Assembly: GCF_000154845.1 (NCBI RefSeq)
Contig: NZ_DS981490.1
Coordinates: 62,001-126,000 of the forward strand
DNA: 64,000 bases
Origin: Phocaeicola coprocola DSM 17136
GTDB lineage: Bacteria; Bacteroidota; Bacteroidia; Bacteroidales; Bacteroidaceae
Direction of reading: 5' to 3'
A program made the translations under genes and the position numbers. Shown piece after piece: positions 1-8,121 of the stretch (within the stretch, counting starts at the first letter, position 1; each line of letters opens with the position of its first letter). Below the pieces are notes generated by a model, which saw nothing but the letters and a program-made list of their open reading frames with translations, searched no databases and was not told the DNA's origin.

Positions 1-85
1 CTAGTCCATATCCAAATGTACCCGATGCTGTCATCACCGGATTCGACATTTCTAATTTACCGATGTTTACACTTAAATCTGCCAT
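1..85 (-). CDS. pyrD: Dihydroorotate dehydrogenase B catalytic subunit, N-terminal part only
   Basis: The first 28 codons are visible on the minus strand, starting [20 protein letters not shown] and continuing SGTFGYGL; the rest lies outside the window. This is the typical start of the FMN-containing PyrD of the class 1B enzyme, which oxidises dihydroorotate to orotate in pyrimidine synthesis. It follows pyrK directly and overlaps its end by 13 bp, as expected for the two subunits of one complex. The identification rests on this short segment plus the pyrK neighbour. Confidence 0.85.
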   Translation of the reverse strand, partial: MADLSVNIGKLEMSNPVMTASGTFGYGL

Positions 86-849
86 AATAGTTTCTTTATA
101 TTAAATACAGGACCTTCTTTACAAACACATACATGACCTTCATCGGTCTTTTCTACGCAGCACAGACAGGCTCCGACGCCGCATGCCATGGTATTTTCCA
201 AAGATACTTCACATTCAATATTGTTAGCTTTGGCATATTTGGCTACAGCTACCATCATTGGTTTGGGACCACAAGTGTAAATCATATCAAACTTATTGTC
301 TTTCAGAACACTGTGCATTGTCACATAACCTTTTTCTCCCATACTTCCGTCTTCAGTAGTGGTATATACATCGCCGAACTGCTCGAACTGTTCCAGTTGC
401 AGCAGATCGTTCTTAGAACGTGCACCCAATAGGAAAGTCGGCTTGCAGCCCATCTTCAGCAATGCTTCACCCAGATAAAGCATCGGAGCAGTACCCACGC
501 CACCACCTACTAAAAGAACTTTTCTGTCAGGATTTTCCGGCATAGAGAACCCGTTTCCTAATGGCAATACTACATTTACTATATCACCTTCTTTTACAGT
601 AGCCAGTTTACGTGTGCCATCACCAACGAGTTGTACAAGAAACCACACCTCGTTGGTCTTTCTGTCTACATAATTAATAGAAATGGGACGCCGAAGGAAG
701 GTTGTATTTGAACCGTCAATACGAATTTCGGCGAACTGCCCCGGAAGCATATCCGGTAGCGGAGCGGACTGAGTCAGCTTAATCAGAACATAGTTTGCAT
801 GTAAACGTATGTTCTCTGTTACTGTCAAATCTAATATGTATTTTTTCAT
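73..849 (-). CDS. pyrK: Dihydroorotate dehydrogenase B electron-transfer subunit PyrK
   Basis: 258 residues. An N-terminal ferredoxin-reductase-type FAD domain (about 1-105, with LRRPISI near residue 53) is followed by the nucleotide-binding motif GGGVGTAPM near residue 115. The C-terminal cysteine cluster CGVGACLCC...CVCKEGP (about 222-248) binds the 2Fe-2S centre. In class 1B enzymes PyrK passes electrons from PyrD's FMN to NAD+. It is cotranscribed with pyrD, which overlaps its 3' end. The ATG is preceded by a TATCTTTG -7 box lying in the loop of a perfect 17-bp inverted repeat (854-902), a possible operator. Confidence 0.95.
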   Translation of the reverse strand: MKKYILDLTVTENIRLHANYVLIKLTQSAPLPDMLPGQFAEIRIDGSNTTFLRRPISINYVDRKTNEVWFLVQLVGDGTRKLATVKEGDIVNVVLPLGNGFSMPENPDRKVLLVGGGVGTAPMLYLGEALLKMGCKPTFLLGARSKNDLLQLEQFEQFGDVYTTTEDGSMGEKGYVTMHSVLKDNKFDMIYTCGPKPMMVAVAKYAKANNIECEVSLENTMACGVGACLCCVEKTDEGHVCVCKEGPVFNIKKLLWQI

Positions 850-853
850 AAAA

Positions 854-902
854 ACTAGGGTAAATTCGTTTTGTTTTGCAAAGATAACGAATTTACCCTA
901 GT
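854..902. promoter_or_regulatory. 17-bp inverted repeat around the pyrK promoter
   Basis: ACTAGGGTAAATTCGTT at 854-870 is the exact reverse complement of 886-902, with a 15-bp spacer. The spacer carries CAAAGATA (879-886), which read on the minus strand is TATCTTTG, a Bacteroidetes -7 box. The proximal arm ends 5 bp before the pyrK ATG. If transcription starts just after the -7 box, only one arm is in the RNA, so a DNA operator is more likely than an RNA hairpin. If a longer transcript exists, the hairpin would instead mask the start codon. Confidence 0.6.
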
Positions 903-993
903 ATCTTTCTTTTGGTTATGGGAAAGTCCCTGATTCTATCTAAATAAATTATCCGATAATAAGCTGTACTTTTATCCGGATATAAAGATTTTA

Positions 994-1446
994 TTAGTTT
1001 TTTTCAGGTTTGAATACCTGATACGTACCATTATCGAAGAAAATTCTTATTTCAGTGATTTTTGGGTGAGGCTTTTCTATGTATCTAATTTCCTCACGTA
1101 CAGATTCTTTAGGTGTATAAGCAGGCGTTTCTGATACATTTTCCTTGCGAAAATCAAAAAGAATTGGGCTCTCGGTCGATTTTTCGGGATTCTCAAAGCC
1201 TTGTGTGTACTGAGGTGTTGCAGTGTCTGGCGTATTTTCACCTTCCATTTCACCTTCTCCGTATAGTAACCATTCAATGTTAACATATGGACAAGCTTTA
1301 TGGATACGCATAACAACATCAAGGCTTGGTTTATTTCTGCCATTGAATATATGCGATAGTGAAGATGTGGAAATCCCAATCTTTTCGGCAAACTCGGCAT
1401 TACTCAAGCCTTCTTTCTGCATGATTTGTATAATACGGTCCTTCAT
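994..1446 (-). CDS. XRE/Cro-type helix-turn-helix regulator
   Basis: 150 residues from ATG at 1446; a TTG two codons upstream is less likely. Residues 1-65 form a lambda-repressor-like HTH (MKDRIIQIMQKEGLS, AEFAEKIGISTSSLSHIFNGRNKPS). NIEWLLYGEGEM follows, a tail common in XRE regulators of Bacteroides. The C-terminal half is a charged linker ending in RIFFDNGTYQVFKPEKN, which I do not recognise. A TACCTTTG box (minus strand, 1478-1485) fits the ATG start. It faces a gene-free region rich in short dyads that may hold its operators. Its target is unknown. No phage or partner toxin genes adjoin it. Confidence 0.8.
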   Translation of the reverse strand: MKDRIIQIMQKEGLSNAEFAEKIGISTSSLSHIFNGRNKPSLDVVMRIHKACPYVNIEWLLYGEGEMEGENTPDTATPQYTQGFENPEKSTESPILFDFRKENVSETPAYTPKESVREEIRYIEKPHPKITEIRIFFDNGTYQVFKPEKN

Positions 1447-1452
1447 TAACAA

Positions 1453-2092
1453 ATGGAATAGATTATTTATCTGTTTACAAAGGTAATGTTTTATGTTTTC
1501 TTTTGCAAATTTACATATATAAAAGTTAGAAACAAAAGTGATTTATAAATGTAAATACTGGATGTGCTTTTTAGTATTTACGAATGTAAATTGCTTGATA
1601 TAATGTAAAGTAATTACTTTAATATAATGGCATATTCTTCTGATTAATAAATAATTATTATAGTAAAATACATTTGTTTTACCAAGATACTGCTCTTTTA
1701 TTAAAACAAATGTAAATTTGTTAAAGCTTTTCTTGGAAAATGAATAGTAAAATACTGGTTTTTACTATATTCCATAGTATAATTATTTAATGAATAATCA
1801 CTCGTTTACATATAGAATTGTATACAAAACAAATGGCTCTCCCCTCTCCTATTCAGGCATTTATCTCTAATACATCTATACTTATGTACTTTTGTGTGGC
1901 GGTTTACAAATGTGTTTATTACATTTGTTTACAAAAATACTCAAACAATTGTAAATAGAGATTATTTATTATATACTAGCTTCCTTTAATGACCAAGTTT
2001 ACACCTATACATTCGTAAAGGAAAAATTTAGAGATTGATTTGTATATTGGGAGAAGTTTATTTCTTGATTCCGTGTTATTGCTGTATTACCC
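1453..2092. other. Gene-free AT-rich stretch with many GTAAA/TTTAC dyads
   Basis: About 640 bp without a credible gene. It contains the regulator's promoter (CAAAGGTA, 1478-1485) and a series of short inverted repeats: ATTTAC-GAAT-GTAAAT (1576-1591), the palindrome AAAGTAATTACTTT (1607-1620), AACAAAT-GTAA-ATTTGTT (1705-1722) and ACAAATGT-N7-ACATTTGT (1906-1928). Further AATGTAAA or TTTACA words lie between. They could be binding sites of the adjacent XRE regulator. The Tn3-family transposon inserted at the far edge (2093). Confidence 0.5.
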
Positions 2093-2097
2093 TTTTA
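2093..2097. repeat. Left target-site duplication TTTTA of the Tn3-family element
   Basis: TTTTA directly abuts the left inverted repeat and is matched by TTTTA at 6045-6049 after the right repeat. A 5-bp duplication is typical for Tn3-family transposition. Confidence 0.85.
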
Positions 2098-2132
2098 GGG
2101 GTTACTTGCACATTTCACCCAAATATATCACC
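2098..2132 (+). repeat. Left terminal inverted repeat of the Tn3-family element
   Basis: 35 bp starting GGGGTTACTTGCACATTTCA and ending ATATATCACC. It matches the reverse complement of 6010-6044 at 33 of 35 positions. Confidence 0.9.
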
Positions 2133-2259
2133 TTTATAATTTATTGATATATAATATTTTAAGAAGAAATCTACAGCTGTTTATAACTGAATTTTGTATT
2201 TTTAGTCCTTGTATTATATTCATTTCAAACAAAAACAGCGACAAATCCATAGAAATTCT

Positions 2260-2284
2260 GCACATTTCACCCAAATATATCACC
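2260..2284 (+). repeat. Internal direct copy of the transposon end sequence
   Basis: GCACATTTCACCCAAATATA, then TCACC, repeats positions 2108-2132 of the left terminal repeat exactly over 25 bp and in the same orientation. It lacks the outer ten bases. It starts 152 bp further in and lies just beyond the tnpA stop codon. It may be a vestigial or alternative transposon end. Confidence 0.8.
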
Positions 2285-2304
2285 TCGGTAGATAACCTAA
2301 TGAT

Positions 2305-5289
2305 TCATATATTCTCTTCAACTTTTAATTTTCTATATTCATTTACTCCAAGTGACAGGCTGGAATCAAAATCATAGTGTCCCAGGAATGTTATGTGTTC
2401 ATAATTTTGTGGTGATATATGTTTAAGCAGACTTTTATCGATTTCCTTGTCATTTGCTTCAATATACTCAACACTCCTTTGTAAATAGACGGCATTCCAT
2501 AAACAAATTACATCCATGATTAGTGAAAGAGCGGAAGCCCTTACCTGTTGTCTGTCACGATTTTTTGTGGTAAATTTTCCCTCTTGACCAAATTGAACGG
2601 CCTTGGCAAGACTATTATTTGCTTCACCTTTGTTCAACCCTATTTGTATCTTTCGTCTCAGTTCTTTTGATGTAAAGTATCGTAAAAGAAATAAAGTTTT
2701 TTCTATCCGTCCCATTTCAACTATGGCACGTCGGAGATGACTTGATTTATTGCATAGTTTTCTCATCACCAGTTCTCCGGAAACATGCCCTTTCTTTATC
2801 GAATAGGCGATTCTAAGAATTTCATCATAATAATCTTTTATCCAGTCAGTCTGAATTTTTTTGAAAGCGACACCTTCAATATTTTTCCTCAGGATGTTAT
2901 CTTTAAAAATAAAAAGATTCCTGCTCGATACATTTTTCATACGGGGTGCGTAAGCAAAACCCAAAAGATGAGCAAGTCCAAATAAAGGATCACTATACCC
3001 TCCAGTATCAGTATAATGTTCAATAACAGGTTCCCCGACCATTAGTTCGTGCGCCAATACACCATCAATGACATGCTGAAACTCACTATTAGTACGGATT
3101 ACTTTTGTAAAGAATACATAATACTTGTCACACACAAATCTGTATATGGTACAGCCCTTGTCAATTCCATGTCTCGGATTTGGTTCTGCATTGAATGAAG
3201 ATACCATGCTGCGTATCCCTCTTCCATCACTCGATGATGTGTTTCCTTCTCCCCAATATTCCGAGACCCACAAACTTCTCAGAAGCCTGACAACTTCCCC
3301 TTGCGCCTTGACCAGGTTATCATCATCCAAACAATTTTGTGAAATTGAATACAGTTGGTCATACGAATATTTGCCCATTGCCTGTGACATCTTAACCAGT
3401 CCGACATTCGTTCCCAGTGCCATTAATGCTGCAAGCACTTTTTCCTTTTCTGCCTCTTTCAAAGTTTGGTTCTTCAGATTCCGGTGTATGAAATATTTGG
3501 TGAATCCAACCCATTTATCCACTTCAAGCAAGATTTCTTCCAGTCTTGCTTCGGGAATCATGCCCTTAAAAATTCTTTTGCTCAATTCCATTGCATTTTC
3601 CGGTGTTGCCGTTCCAAGAGGAGAAAGATGCAGGCTTCCTTTATCTATCCATAGATCATCAAGCAAATCAATATTGTCTGACAGATAATCTAAAAGCTCG
3701 GTCATTCTCTTTTTTCTGTCGGACAGATACTCATCAAAAGTCTCAAACCCGTTTAAGACATCAAAAACATCAGTCGAATACTTATAAGTTTCCTTATCAA
3801 TCAGATCTTGTTCAAATGCCAGATATTTTTCACTTCCTTCCACAGTTACAAGATTGTTCCTTATGGCATGTCTCAAACTTGAAAGAGTGGCCATTTCATA
3901 ATACCTTTTATCAATACATCCATCCTTTTGTACCAGTTTAATCCATTTATTTTCAATATGGTTTAACGGAGCATCGTCAGGTAATTTAAGGTTGTCTGAA
4001 AGATTCATCTTCCTTAAACAATCAACAGCTTTTACAAGAGGAGTCATTTCCTCCGATTCAGATGTCACTTTTAAGATTTTAAGCAAACGTGGAGAATATT
4101 TCCTGATTTGGCTGTAATGGCTGTTTAGTAATTCAAGGCTGTCACTATCAGAACAGTTAAGCTCATATCCCCTTTTTATGATGAGATCTAACGCTTCGAG
4201 AGAAGAAAAGTTTCTCTTTTTCAGTTCTGTTCTTAAATTTTTCTTGTGACGTAAGGAAAAAGAAACGGCTTCGGCAATAGACAATAAATCCGATTGATTC
4301 TTAAATATTTCTTTACTATTTTGGAGGATTGTCTTTTCATTCCTCTTTTCACTCTTTCTCAACAGATTATGCAATATGGCATCATTGGATTCGACAACAA
4401 AATCCAGAAGCATTTTTCTGGTTTCATGAATATATATTACTATACCCGGGTAGATTTTTTCTTGCGAACTACGCTCTATGGAATATAAACGCCTGTGAAC
4501 AATGCGTCTTGCTATGGATTTTCTTTTATTGTGGGATATTGAAGACAAATCCATATCCAGATTCAAGGAATCAATATATTCTATTCTGTCCGCAATTTCA
4601 CAGAAGGATTCGGGAGTTATTTTTCCCGGCACATTTCTCAGTTGATGCAAATTATATGATTTAGGTGCAGTGCCTTTACATAAAATAGCTTTTTTGATAT
4701 TTGAACACTGTTCTGATGTCAGCATGGAATATATAAGACGGTTCAAATCGGCTTCTTTCCGATTGCATATATCTTGAACCCATTTTTCAATGGTACTTAT
4801 TTTGGGCAATACAATTCTTTCTACTTTTAATGCGGAAATAATTTCCCTGATAATGAACTCTCTGTTTTCAACAACATCAGCATTTGTCGAAATGATTTTC
4901 ATTGCCATCTCTTCATCTTTTTCATCCATCTGCCTATATCCATAGGCAAGACAAATATCATGAAAGTGTTTTATGATGGTATTAGGACGTTTATATCTCT
5001 CTTTGAAATTCCATGAGCGAGGAAGAGAGGCATTTATCTGTTTTGCAATAAAATTCAAAACCTTTGAAGGTATTCCGGACTTGAGCGTATAGTTCCATCT
5101 AAGATATCTGAGGTGAAATAATTGAACTGCATATCCAATTCTATTGCATAAATCCTTGTGCCCGTTTGTGATGTTCCTAATGTCGTCTTCATCAAAGGCA
5201 CAGTAAGTCAAAAGATCGTCATCGGAAATATTATACGGAATTGTTGTAATTTCCCTGCGCTGTTCAGAGGTCAATATTATTTGGGCCAT
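2305..5289 (-). CDS. tnpA: Tn3-family transposase
   Basis: 994 residues, the usual length for Tn3-family TnpA. The N-terminal third (MAQIILTSEQRREITTIPYN, then LSDDDLL-like text and RYLRWNY near 64) matches the conserved N-terminal DNA-binding region. The catalytic region is C-terminal: SSSDGRGIRS gives the first Asp (about 688) and HYTDTGGYSD the second (about 761). The third acidic residue falls in the block SLAKAVQFGQEGKF near 893-905, before RASALSLIMDVICLWNAVYL. Here the common GE(L/I/F) reads GKF with a Glu two residues earlier, so I cannot place the catalytic Glu with certainty. It catalyses replicative transposition to cointegrates. It follows tnpR by 11 bp and probably shares its transcript. 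Confidence 0.96.
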   Translation of the reverse strand: MAQIILTSEQRREITTIPYNISDDDLLTYCAFDEDDIRNITNGHKDLCNRIGYAVQLFHLRYLRWNYTLKSGIPSKVLNFIAKQINASLPRSWNFKERYKRPNTIIKHFHDICLAYGYRQMDEKDEEMAMKIISTNADVVENREFIIREIISALKVERIVLPKISTIEKWVQDICNRKEADLNRLIYSMLTSEQCSNIKKAILCKGTAPKSYNLHQLRNVPGKITPESFCEIADRIEYIDSLNLDMDLSSISHNKRKSIARRIVHRRLYSIERSSQEKIYPGIVIYIHETRKMLLDFVVESNDAILHNLLRKSEKRNEKTILQNSKEIFKNQSDLLSIAEAVSFSLRHKKNLRTELKKRNFSSLEALDLIIKRGYELNCSDSDSLELLNSHYSQIRKYSPRLLKILKVTSESEEMTPLVKAVDCLRKMNLSDNLKLPDDAPLNHIENKWIKLVQKDGCIDKRYYEMATLSSLRHAIRNNLVTVEGSEKYLAFEQDLIDKETYKYSTDVFDVLNGFETFDEYLSDRKKRMTELLDYLSDNIDLLDDLWIDKGSLHLSPLGTATPENAMELSKRIFKGMIPEARLEEILLEVDKWVGFTKYFIHRNLKNQTLKEAEKEKVLAALMALGTNVGLVKMSQAMGKYSYDQLYSISQNCLDDDNLVKAQGEVVRLLRSLWVSEYWGEGNTSSSDGRGIRSMVSSFNAEPNPRHGIDKGCTIYRFVCDKYYVFFTKVIRTNSEFQHVIDGVLAHELMVGEPVIEHYTDTGGYSDPLFGLAHLLGFAYAPRMKNVSSRNLFIFKDNILRKNIEGVAFKKIQTDWIKDYYDEILRIAYSIKKGHVSGELVMRKLCNKSSHLRRAIVEMGRIEKTLFLLRYFTSKELRRKIQIGLNKGEANNSLAKAVQFGQEGKFTTKNRDRQQVRASALSLIMDVICLWNAVYLQRSVEYIEANDKEIDKSLLKHISPQNYEHITFLGHYDFDSSLSLGVNEYRKLKVEENI

Positions 5290-5300
5290 GCAATAGCTTC

Positions 5301-5861
5301 TTATAGTGTTTTTCTATTTTTGATATAAGAATAAAGTGTGGCTCTACTTATTCCTGTTGTTCGCAAGATGTTATCAACAGAGCAAGCCCTTGAATCATAT
5401 AAATCAAGGGCAAGTTTAACCGTTTTTGGATCGATCTTCGGTCTTCCCCCTTTTCTTCCTCTTGCTCTTGCGGCAGATATTCCTTCAAGAGTTCGTTCAC
5501 GGATGATGTCTCTTTCAAACTGGCTTACCCCCGAAAATACGGAAAATAATAACCTTCCATGAGGGGTCGTTGTATCCAACCAAGGCTCCTTTAATGATTT
5601 AATATCTGCTCCTATTTCATTTATACGCTCAACAAGTTCAAACAAATCCTTTACCGACCTGCTTAATCTGGTAAGTTCACATACAATTATTGTATCGCCC
5701 TCACGAAGTGAGTCCATCATGCGAGTCAGTTCCGGGCGTTCTTTCTTTGTCCCCGTCATTTTCTCTTGATAAATGCGGTTACAGCCCGCTTGTTTGAGCT
5801 GGTCTAATTGCCTGTCAAGGTTCTGATCATTTTTTGAAACACGTGCATACCCAAATATCAT
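5301..5861 (-). CDS. tnpR: Serine resolvase of the Tn3-family element
   Basis: 186 residues from ATG at 5861; an upstream TTG at 5876 overlaps a -7-like TATTTTTG (5874-5881) and is unlikely. FGYARVSKNDQNLDRQ holds the catalytic serine (about residue 9). Conserved resolvase motifs follow (LTRLSRSVKDL, GRLLFSVFSGVSQFERDIIRERT). The linker ARARGRKGGRPK leads to a C-terminal HTH (SVDNILRTTGISRATLYSYIKN). It resolves Tn3 cointegrates at the res site, probably the dyad-rich stretch directly upstream (5895-6002). The transposase gene follows 11 bp downstream. Confidence 0.95.
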   Translation of the reverse strand: MIFGYARVSKNDQNLDRQLDQLKQAGCNRIYQEKMTGTKKERPELTRMMDSLREGDTIIVCELTRLSRSVKDLFELVERINEIGADIKSLKEPWLDTTTPHGRLLFSVFSGVSQFERDIIRERTLEGISAARARGRKGGRPKIDPKTVKLALDLYDSRACSVDNILRTTGISRATLYSYIKNRKTL

Positions 5862-5894
5862 AATTGCAAAGTACAAAAATATGAAATAATGACA

Positions 5895-6002
5895 TTTATC
5901 GTATTTTGATAAATATACCGTTTATTGGACAAATATAAACTATTTTTTGATGAAAGACAATAAAGTTCCAGTAAAATCTGAAAAACCATCGTTTTTCAGA
6001 TT
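5895..6002. promoter_or_regulatory. Candidate res site of the transposon
   Basis: Three dyads lie between tnpR and the right end: TTTATC-N7-GATAAA (5895-5913), GTTTAT-N9-ATAAAC (5920-5940), and a perfect 12-bp inverted repeat AATCTGAAAAAC-CATC-GTTTTTCAGATT (5975-6002). Tn3-family res sites consist of three resolvase-binding dyads next to tnpR, so position and number fit. The third has a tighter hairpin geometry and could instead be a transcription stop. Confidence 0.55.
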
Positions 6003-6009
6003 AACACAA

Positions 6010-6044
6010 GGCGATATATTTGAGTGAAATGTGCAAGTAACCCC
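6010..6044 (-). repeat. Right terminal inverted repeat of the Tn3-family element
   Basis: This is the mirror of the left end, with the CCCC terminus outward and followed directly by the TTTTA duplication. Confidence 0.9.
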
Positions 6045-6049
6045 TTTTA
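6045..6049. repeat. Right target-site duplication TTTTA of the Tn3-family element
   Basis: This is the second copy of the 5-bp target duplication, directly outside the right 35-bp inverted repeat. Confidence 0.85.
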
Positions 6050-6175
6050 TGTGTTATACATATTGATTAGGTTTCTTCCCGTTTTATCCAAAATCCTTAT
6101 GCTCTCAGATTTAAAAAATTGCGGCCAATGATTCGTTCGTTCCTGAATTTTAAAATCTCGTGTGGGTATAAAAAA

Positions 6176-6225
6176 AAGACTCTGTCCTGTAACATTTAAT
6201 GATAAAACGTACAGAACAGAGTCTT
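6176..6225 (-). terminator. Terminator downstream of holA
   Basis: AAGACTCTGTCCTGT (6176-6190) pairs with ACAGAACAGAGTCTT (6211-6225) with one mismatch. On the minus strand the hairpin is followed by a run of eight T (plus strand A run from 6170). A shorter T-rich tract on the other side could serve plus-strand reads. Confidence 0.8.
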
Positions 6226-6259
6226 CCTTTTCGTTTTTTTAGTGGTCAGAAATTAGATG

Positions 6260-7276
6260 TCAATGAAGAATCATGAAGATAAGTTCCTTTAACAATTCAC
6301 CATCCGATATTGACGCGTTACCTATTCCTTTCGACTTAGCATCACACATACGGATTGCTCCGATGATCTGCATTACTTTTACTCCCGTGTATCTTCTCAT
6401 AGCAAGCATATAGTCTTTGGCTTGCCAGGGAGAACGCAGCCCTAATTGTGCGGCGATTCCCTGTTCTGTTTTTTCGGGAGCATAGTATGCCAGCATCAGA
6501 TTTGCATAGAAATTAAAGAGGACTGCCAGAGTCACCTGAAGTGGATTGTTTTTAGGATTTTCTTCAAAATAATTTACTATCTGATTTGCTTTTAAAATAT
6601 CTTTGGCGATAAGTGCATTGCGTAATTCGAAGTTATTATAGTCTTTGCTTATTCCGATATTTCGCTCTATTTGTTCCGGAGTGATACGCTTCTGACCGCT
6701 GGGCAGGGTGATAATTAATTTTTCCAATTCGCCTGCCATTCGGTTTAAATCGGTACCAACAAATTCGGCCATCATCTCGGCCGCTTTAGGTTCTATTTCT
6801 ACTTGTTTACGTTTTAAATATGAAGCGATGAATCCCGGAAGCTGTGCATCTTTCAGCTTTTTTGATTCGAACAGAACTCCGGTCTTTTCGATTTCTGCTG
6901 TAAGTTTTTTTCTTCGGTCTAATGATCCGTGTTTGTAGCAGATGACCAAAATTGTAGATGGCATAGGCTTTTGCAGGTAGTAAACCAGCTCATCCAGATT
7001 CTTTAAATTTTGGGCTTCTTTTACAACCAGAACCTGATATTTCGACATCATCGGATAGCGTTTAGCACCGTTGATAATGGTGGCAATATCTGTATCTGCA
7101 CCATACAGAACAGTCTGGTTGAACTCCTTTTCGGTTTCATTCAGCACACTGTCCATGATGTAATCAGCTATGCGATCGATATAATAGTCTTCTTCTCCCA
7201 TAAGAAAATAAATGGGAGAATAGACCTTGTTTTTTATGTTCCTGACTATCTCTTCGTATGTTGTTTCTTTTGCCAT
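6260..7276 (-). CDS. holA: DNA polymerase III delta subunit
   Basis: 338 residues, normal for HolA. YSPIYFLMGEEDYYIDRIADYI at the start carries the conserved delta signature (YLLxGxexxLi). GQKRITPEQIERNIGISKDYNNFELRNALI in the middle matches the collar-adjacent region. Delta opens the beta sliding clamp as part of the clamp loader. It begins 11 bp after the amn stop codon, so the two are probably cotranscribed. A strong terminator follows at 6176-6225. Confidence 0.93.
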   Translation of the reverse strand: MAKETTYEEIVRNIKNKVYSPIYFLMGEEDYYIDRIADYIMDSVLNETEKEFNQTVLYGADTDIATIINGAKRYPMMSKYQVLVVKEAQNLKNLDELVYYLQKPMPSTILVICYKHGSLDRRKKLTAEIEKTGVLFESKKLKDAQLPGFIASYLKRKQVEIEPKAAEMMAEFVGTDLNRMAGELEKLIITLPSGQKRITPEQIERNIGISKDYNNFELRNALIAKDILKANQIVNYFEENPKNNPLQVTLAVLFNFYANLMLAYYAPEKTEQGIAAQLGLRSPWQAKDYMLAMRRYTGVKVMQIIGAIRMCDAKSKGIGNASISDGELLKELIFMILH

Positions 7277-7287
7277 GGATAGTAAAA

Positions 7288-8064
7288 TTACCAGTCAAAT
7301 TTCAGATGCTTCACTGTCTTCTTTTCATCGATAATCATACGTAGCGCATCGATTCCGATCTCTACATGTTCGTTGACAAACTGCTGTGTGACGAGCGAGT
7401 CACTCTTTTCTGTTTTTACTCCTTCCGGTATCATTGGCTGGTCGGATACTAACAGTAGTGCGCCTGTCGGGATATGATTTGCAAATCCTGTTGTGAAAAG
7501 GGTTGCGGTTTCCATATCTACTGCCATGGCACGTGTCTTCAAAAGATACTTTTTAAAGTCGTCATCGTGTTCCCATATGCGGCGGTTAGTTGTGTAGACT
7601 GTGCCGGTCCAATAGTCGCGTGAATGGTCGCGGATAGCAGATGAAACAGCACGCTGTAGCATAAACGCAGGCAAGGCGGGGACTTCTGGCGGGTAATAAT
7701 CGTTCGAAGTACCTTCGCCTCGTATGGCAGCAATAGGCAGGATCAAATCGCCTATCTGGTTTTTCTTATCTATACCTCCACATTTACCCAGGAAAAGGCA
7801 AGCTTTGGGATGGATAGCACTCAGCAGGTCCATGATGATGGCTGCATTCGGGCTTCCCATTCCGAAGTTGATAATAGTAATTCCTTCTGCGTGTGCAGAA
7901 ATCATATTAGCATCATGACCTAAAATAGGGACGTTAAAGCGATCTGCAAATATCTCTACATACTTGTTGAAGTTGGTCAACAAGATGTATTCTCCGAAGT
8001 CTTCTAGTTTTCTTTTTGTGTATCGTGGTAACCAGTTTGCCACGATTTCTGCCTTAGTTTTCAT
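7288..8064 (-). CDS. amn: AMP nucleosidase (short Bacteroidetes form)
   Basis: 258 residues, much shorter than the 484-residue Escherichia coli Amn; it lacks that protein's N-terminal domain and keeps the phosphorylase-type catalytic domain. INFGMGSPNAAIIMDLL and CLFLGKCGGI form the substrate pocket. AMAVDMETATLFTTGF carries the MExA-type motif of the nucleoside phosphorylase superfamily, and LLVSDQPM follows. The expected reaction is AMP to adenine plus ribose 5-phosphate. A -7 box (TAAATTTG, minus, 8110-8117) supports this start. holA follows closely. Confidence 0.9.
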   Translation of the reverse strand: MKTKAEIVANWLPRYTKRKLEDFGEYILLTNFNKYVEIFADRFNVPILGHDANMISAHAEGITIINFGMGSPNAAIIMDLLSAIHPKACLFLGKCGGIDKKNQIGDLILPIAAIRGEGTSNDYYPPEVPALPAFMLQRAVSSAIRDHSRDYWTGTVYTTNRRIWEHDDDFKKYLLKTRAMAVDMETATLFTTGFANHIPTGALLLVSDQPMIPEGVKTEKSDSLVTQQFVNEHVEIGIDALRMIIDEKKTVKHLKFDW

Positions 8065-8074
8065 GATATTTTCG

Positions 8075-8082
8075 TATTTTTG
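8075..8082 (+). promoter_or_regulatory. -7 box for the HsdR-N-like gene
   Basis: TATTTTTG matches TAnnTTTG, 39 bp before the chosen ATG at 8122. No clear -33 TTTG at standard spacing. Confidence 0.4.
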
Positions 8083-8109
8083 TATGAAAAACGATTTTGT
8101 CTATTATTG

Positions 8110-8117
8110 CAAATTTA
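8110..8117 (-). promoter_or_regulatory. -7 box for amn-holA
   Basis: CAAATTTA reads TAAATTTG on the minus strand, 45 bp before the amn ATG. Confidence 0.45.
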
Positions 8118-8121
8118 CGAA

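Larger units (their letters stand above)
2098..6044 (-). mobile_element. Complete Tn3-family transposon (tnpA + tnpR only)
   Basis: Both ends carry a 35-bp inverted repeat beginning GGGGTTACTTGCACATTTCA (left 2098-2132, right 6010-6044), differing at two positions. They are flanked by an exact 5-bp duplication TTTTA (2093-2097 and 6045-6049). Five-bp duplications and ends of about 38 bp starting GGGG are the Tn3-family hallmark. Total 3,947 bp. Cargo is only the transposase and the serine resolvase, with a gene-free segment at each end; no resistance gene or other passenger is present. Both genes look intact, so the element may be functional and the insertion recent. A second partial copy of the end sequence lies inside at 2260-2284. 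Confidence 0.93.

Noticed and set aside
994..2092. XRE regulator as remnant of a prophage
   Set aside because: No integrase, phage structural gene or att-like repeat is near; the only mobile element is the Tn3-family transposon, which has its own clear ends at 2098.
3125..3941. Plus-strand open frames inside the transposase gene
   Set aside because: They are antisense to the intact tnpA coding sequence, have no family features, and reflect its codon composition.
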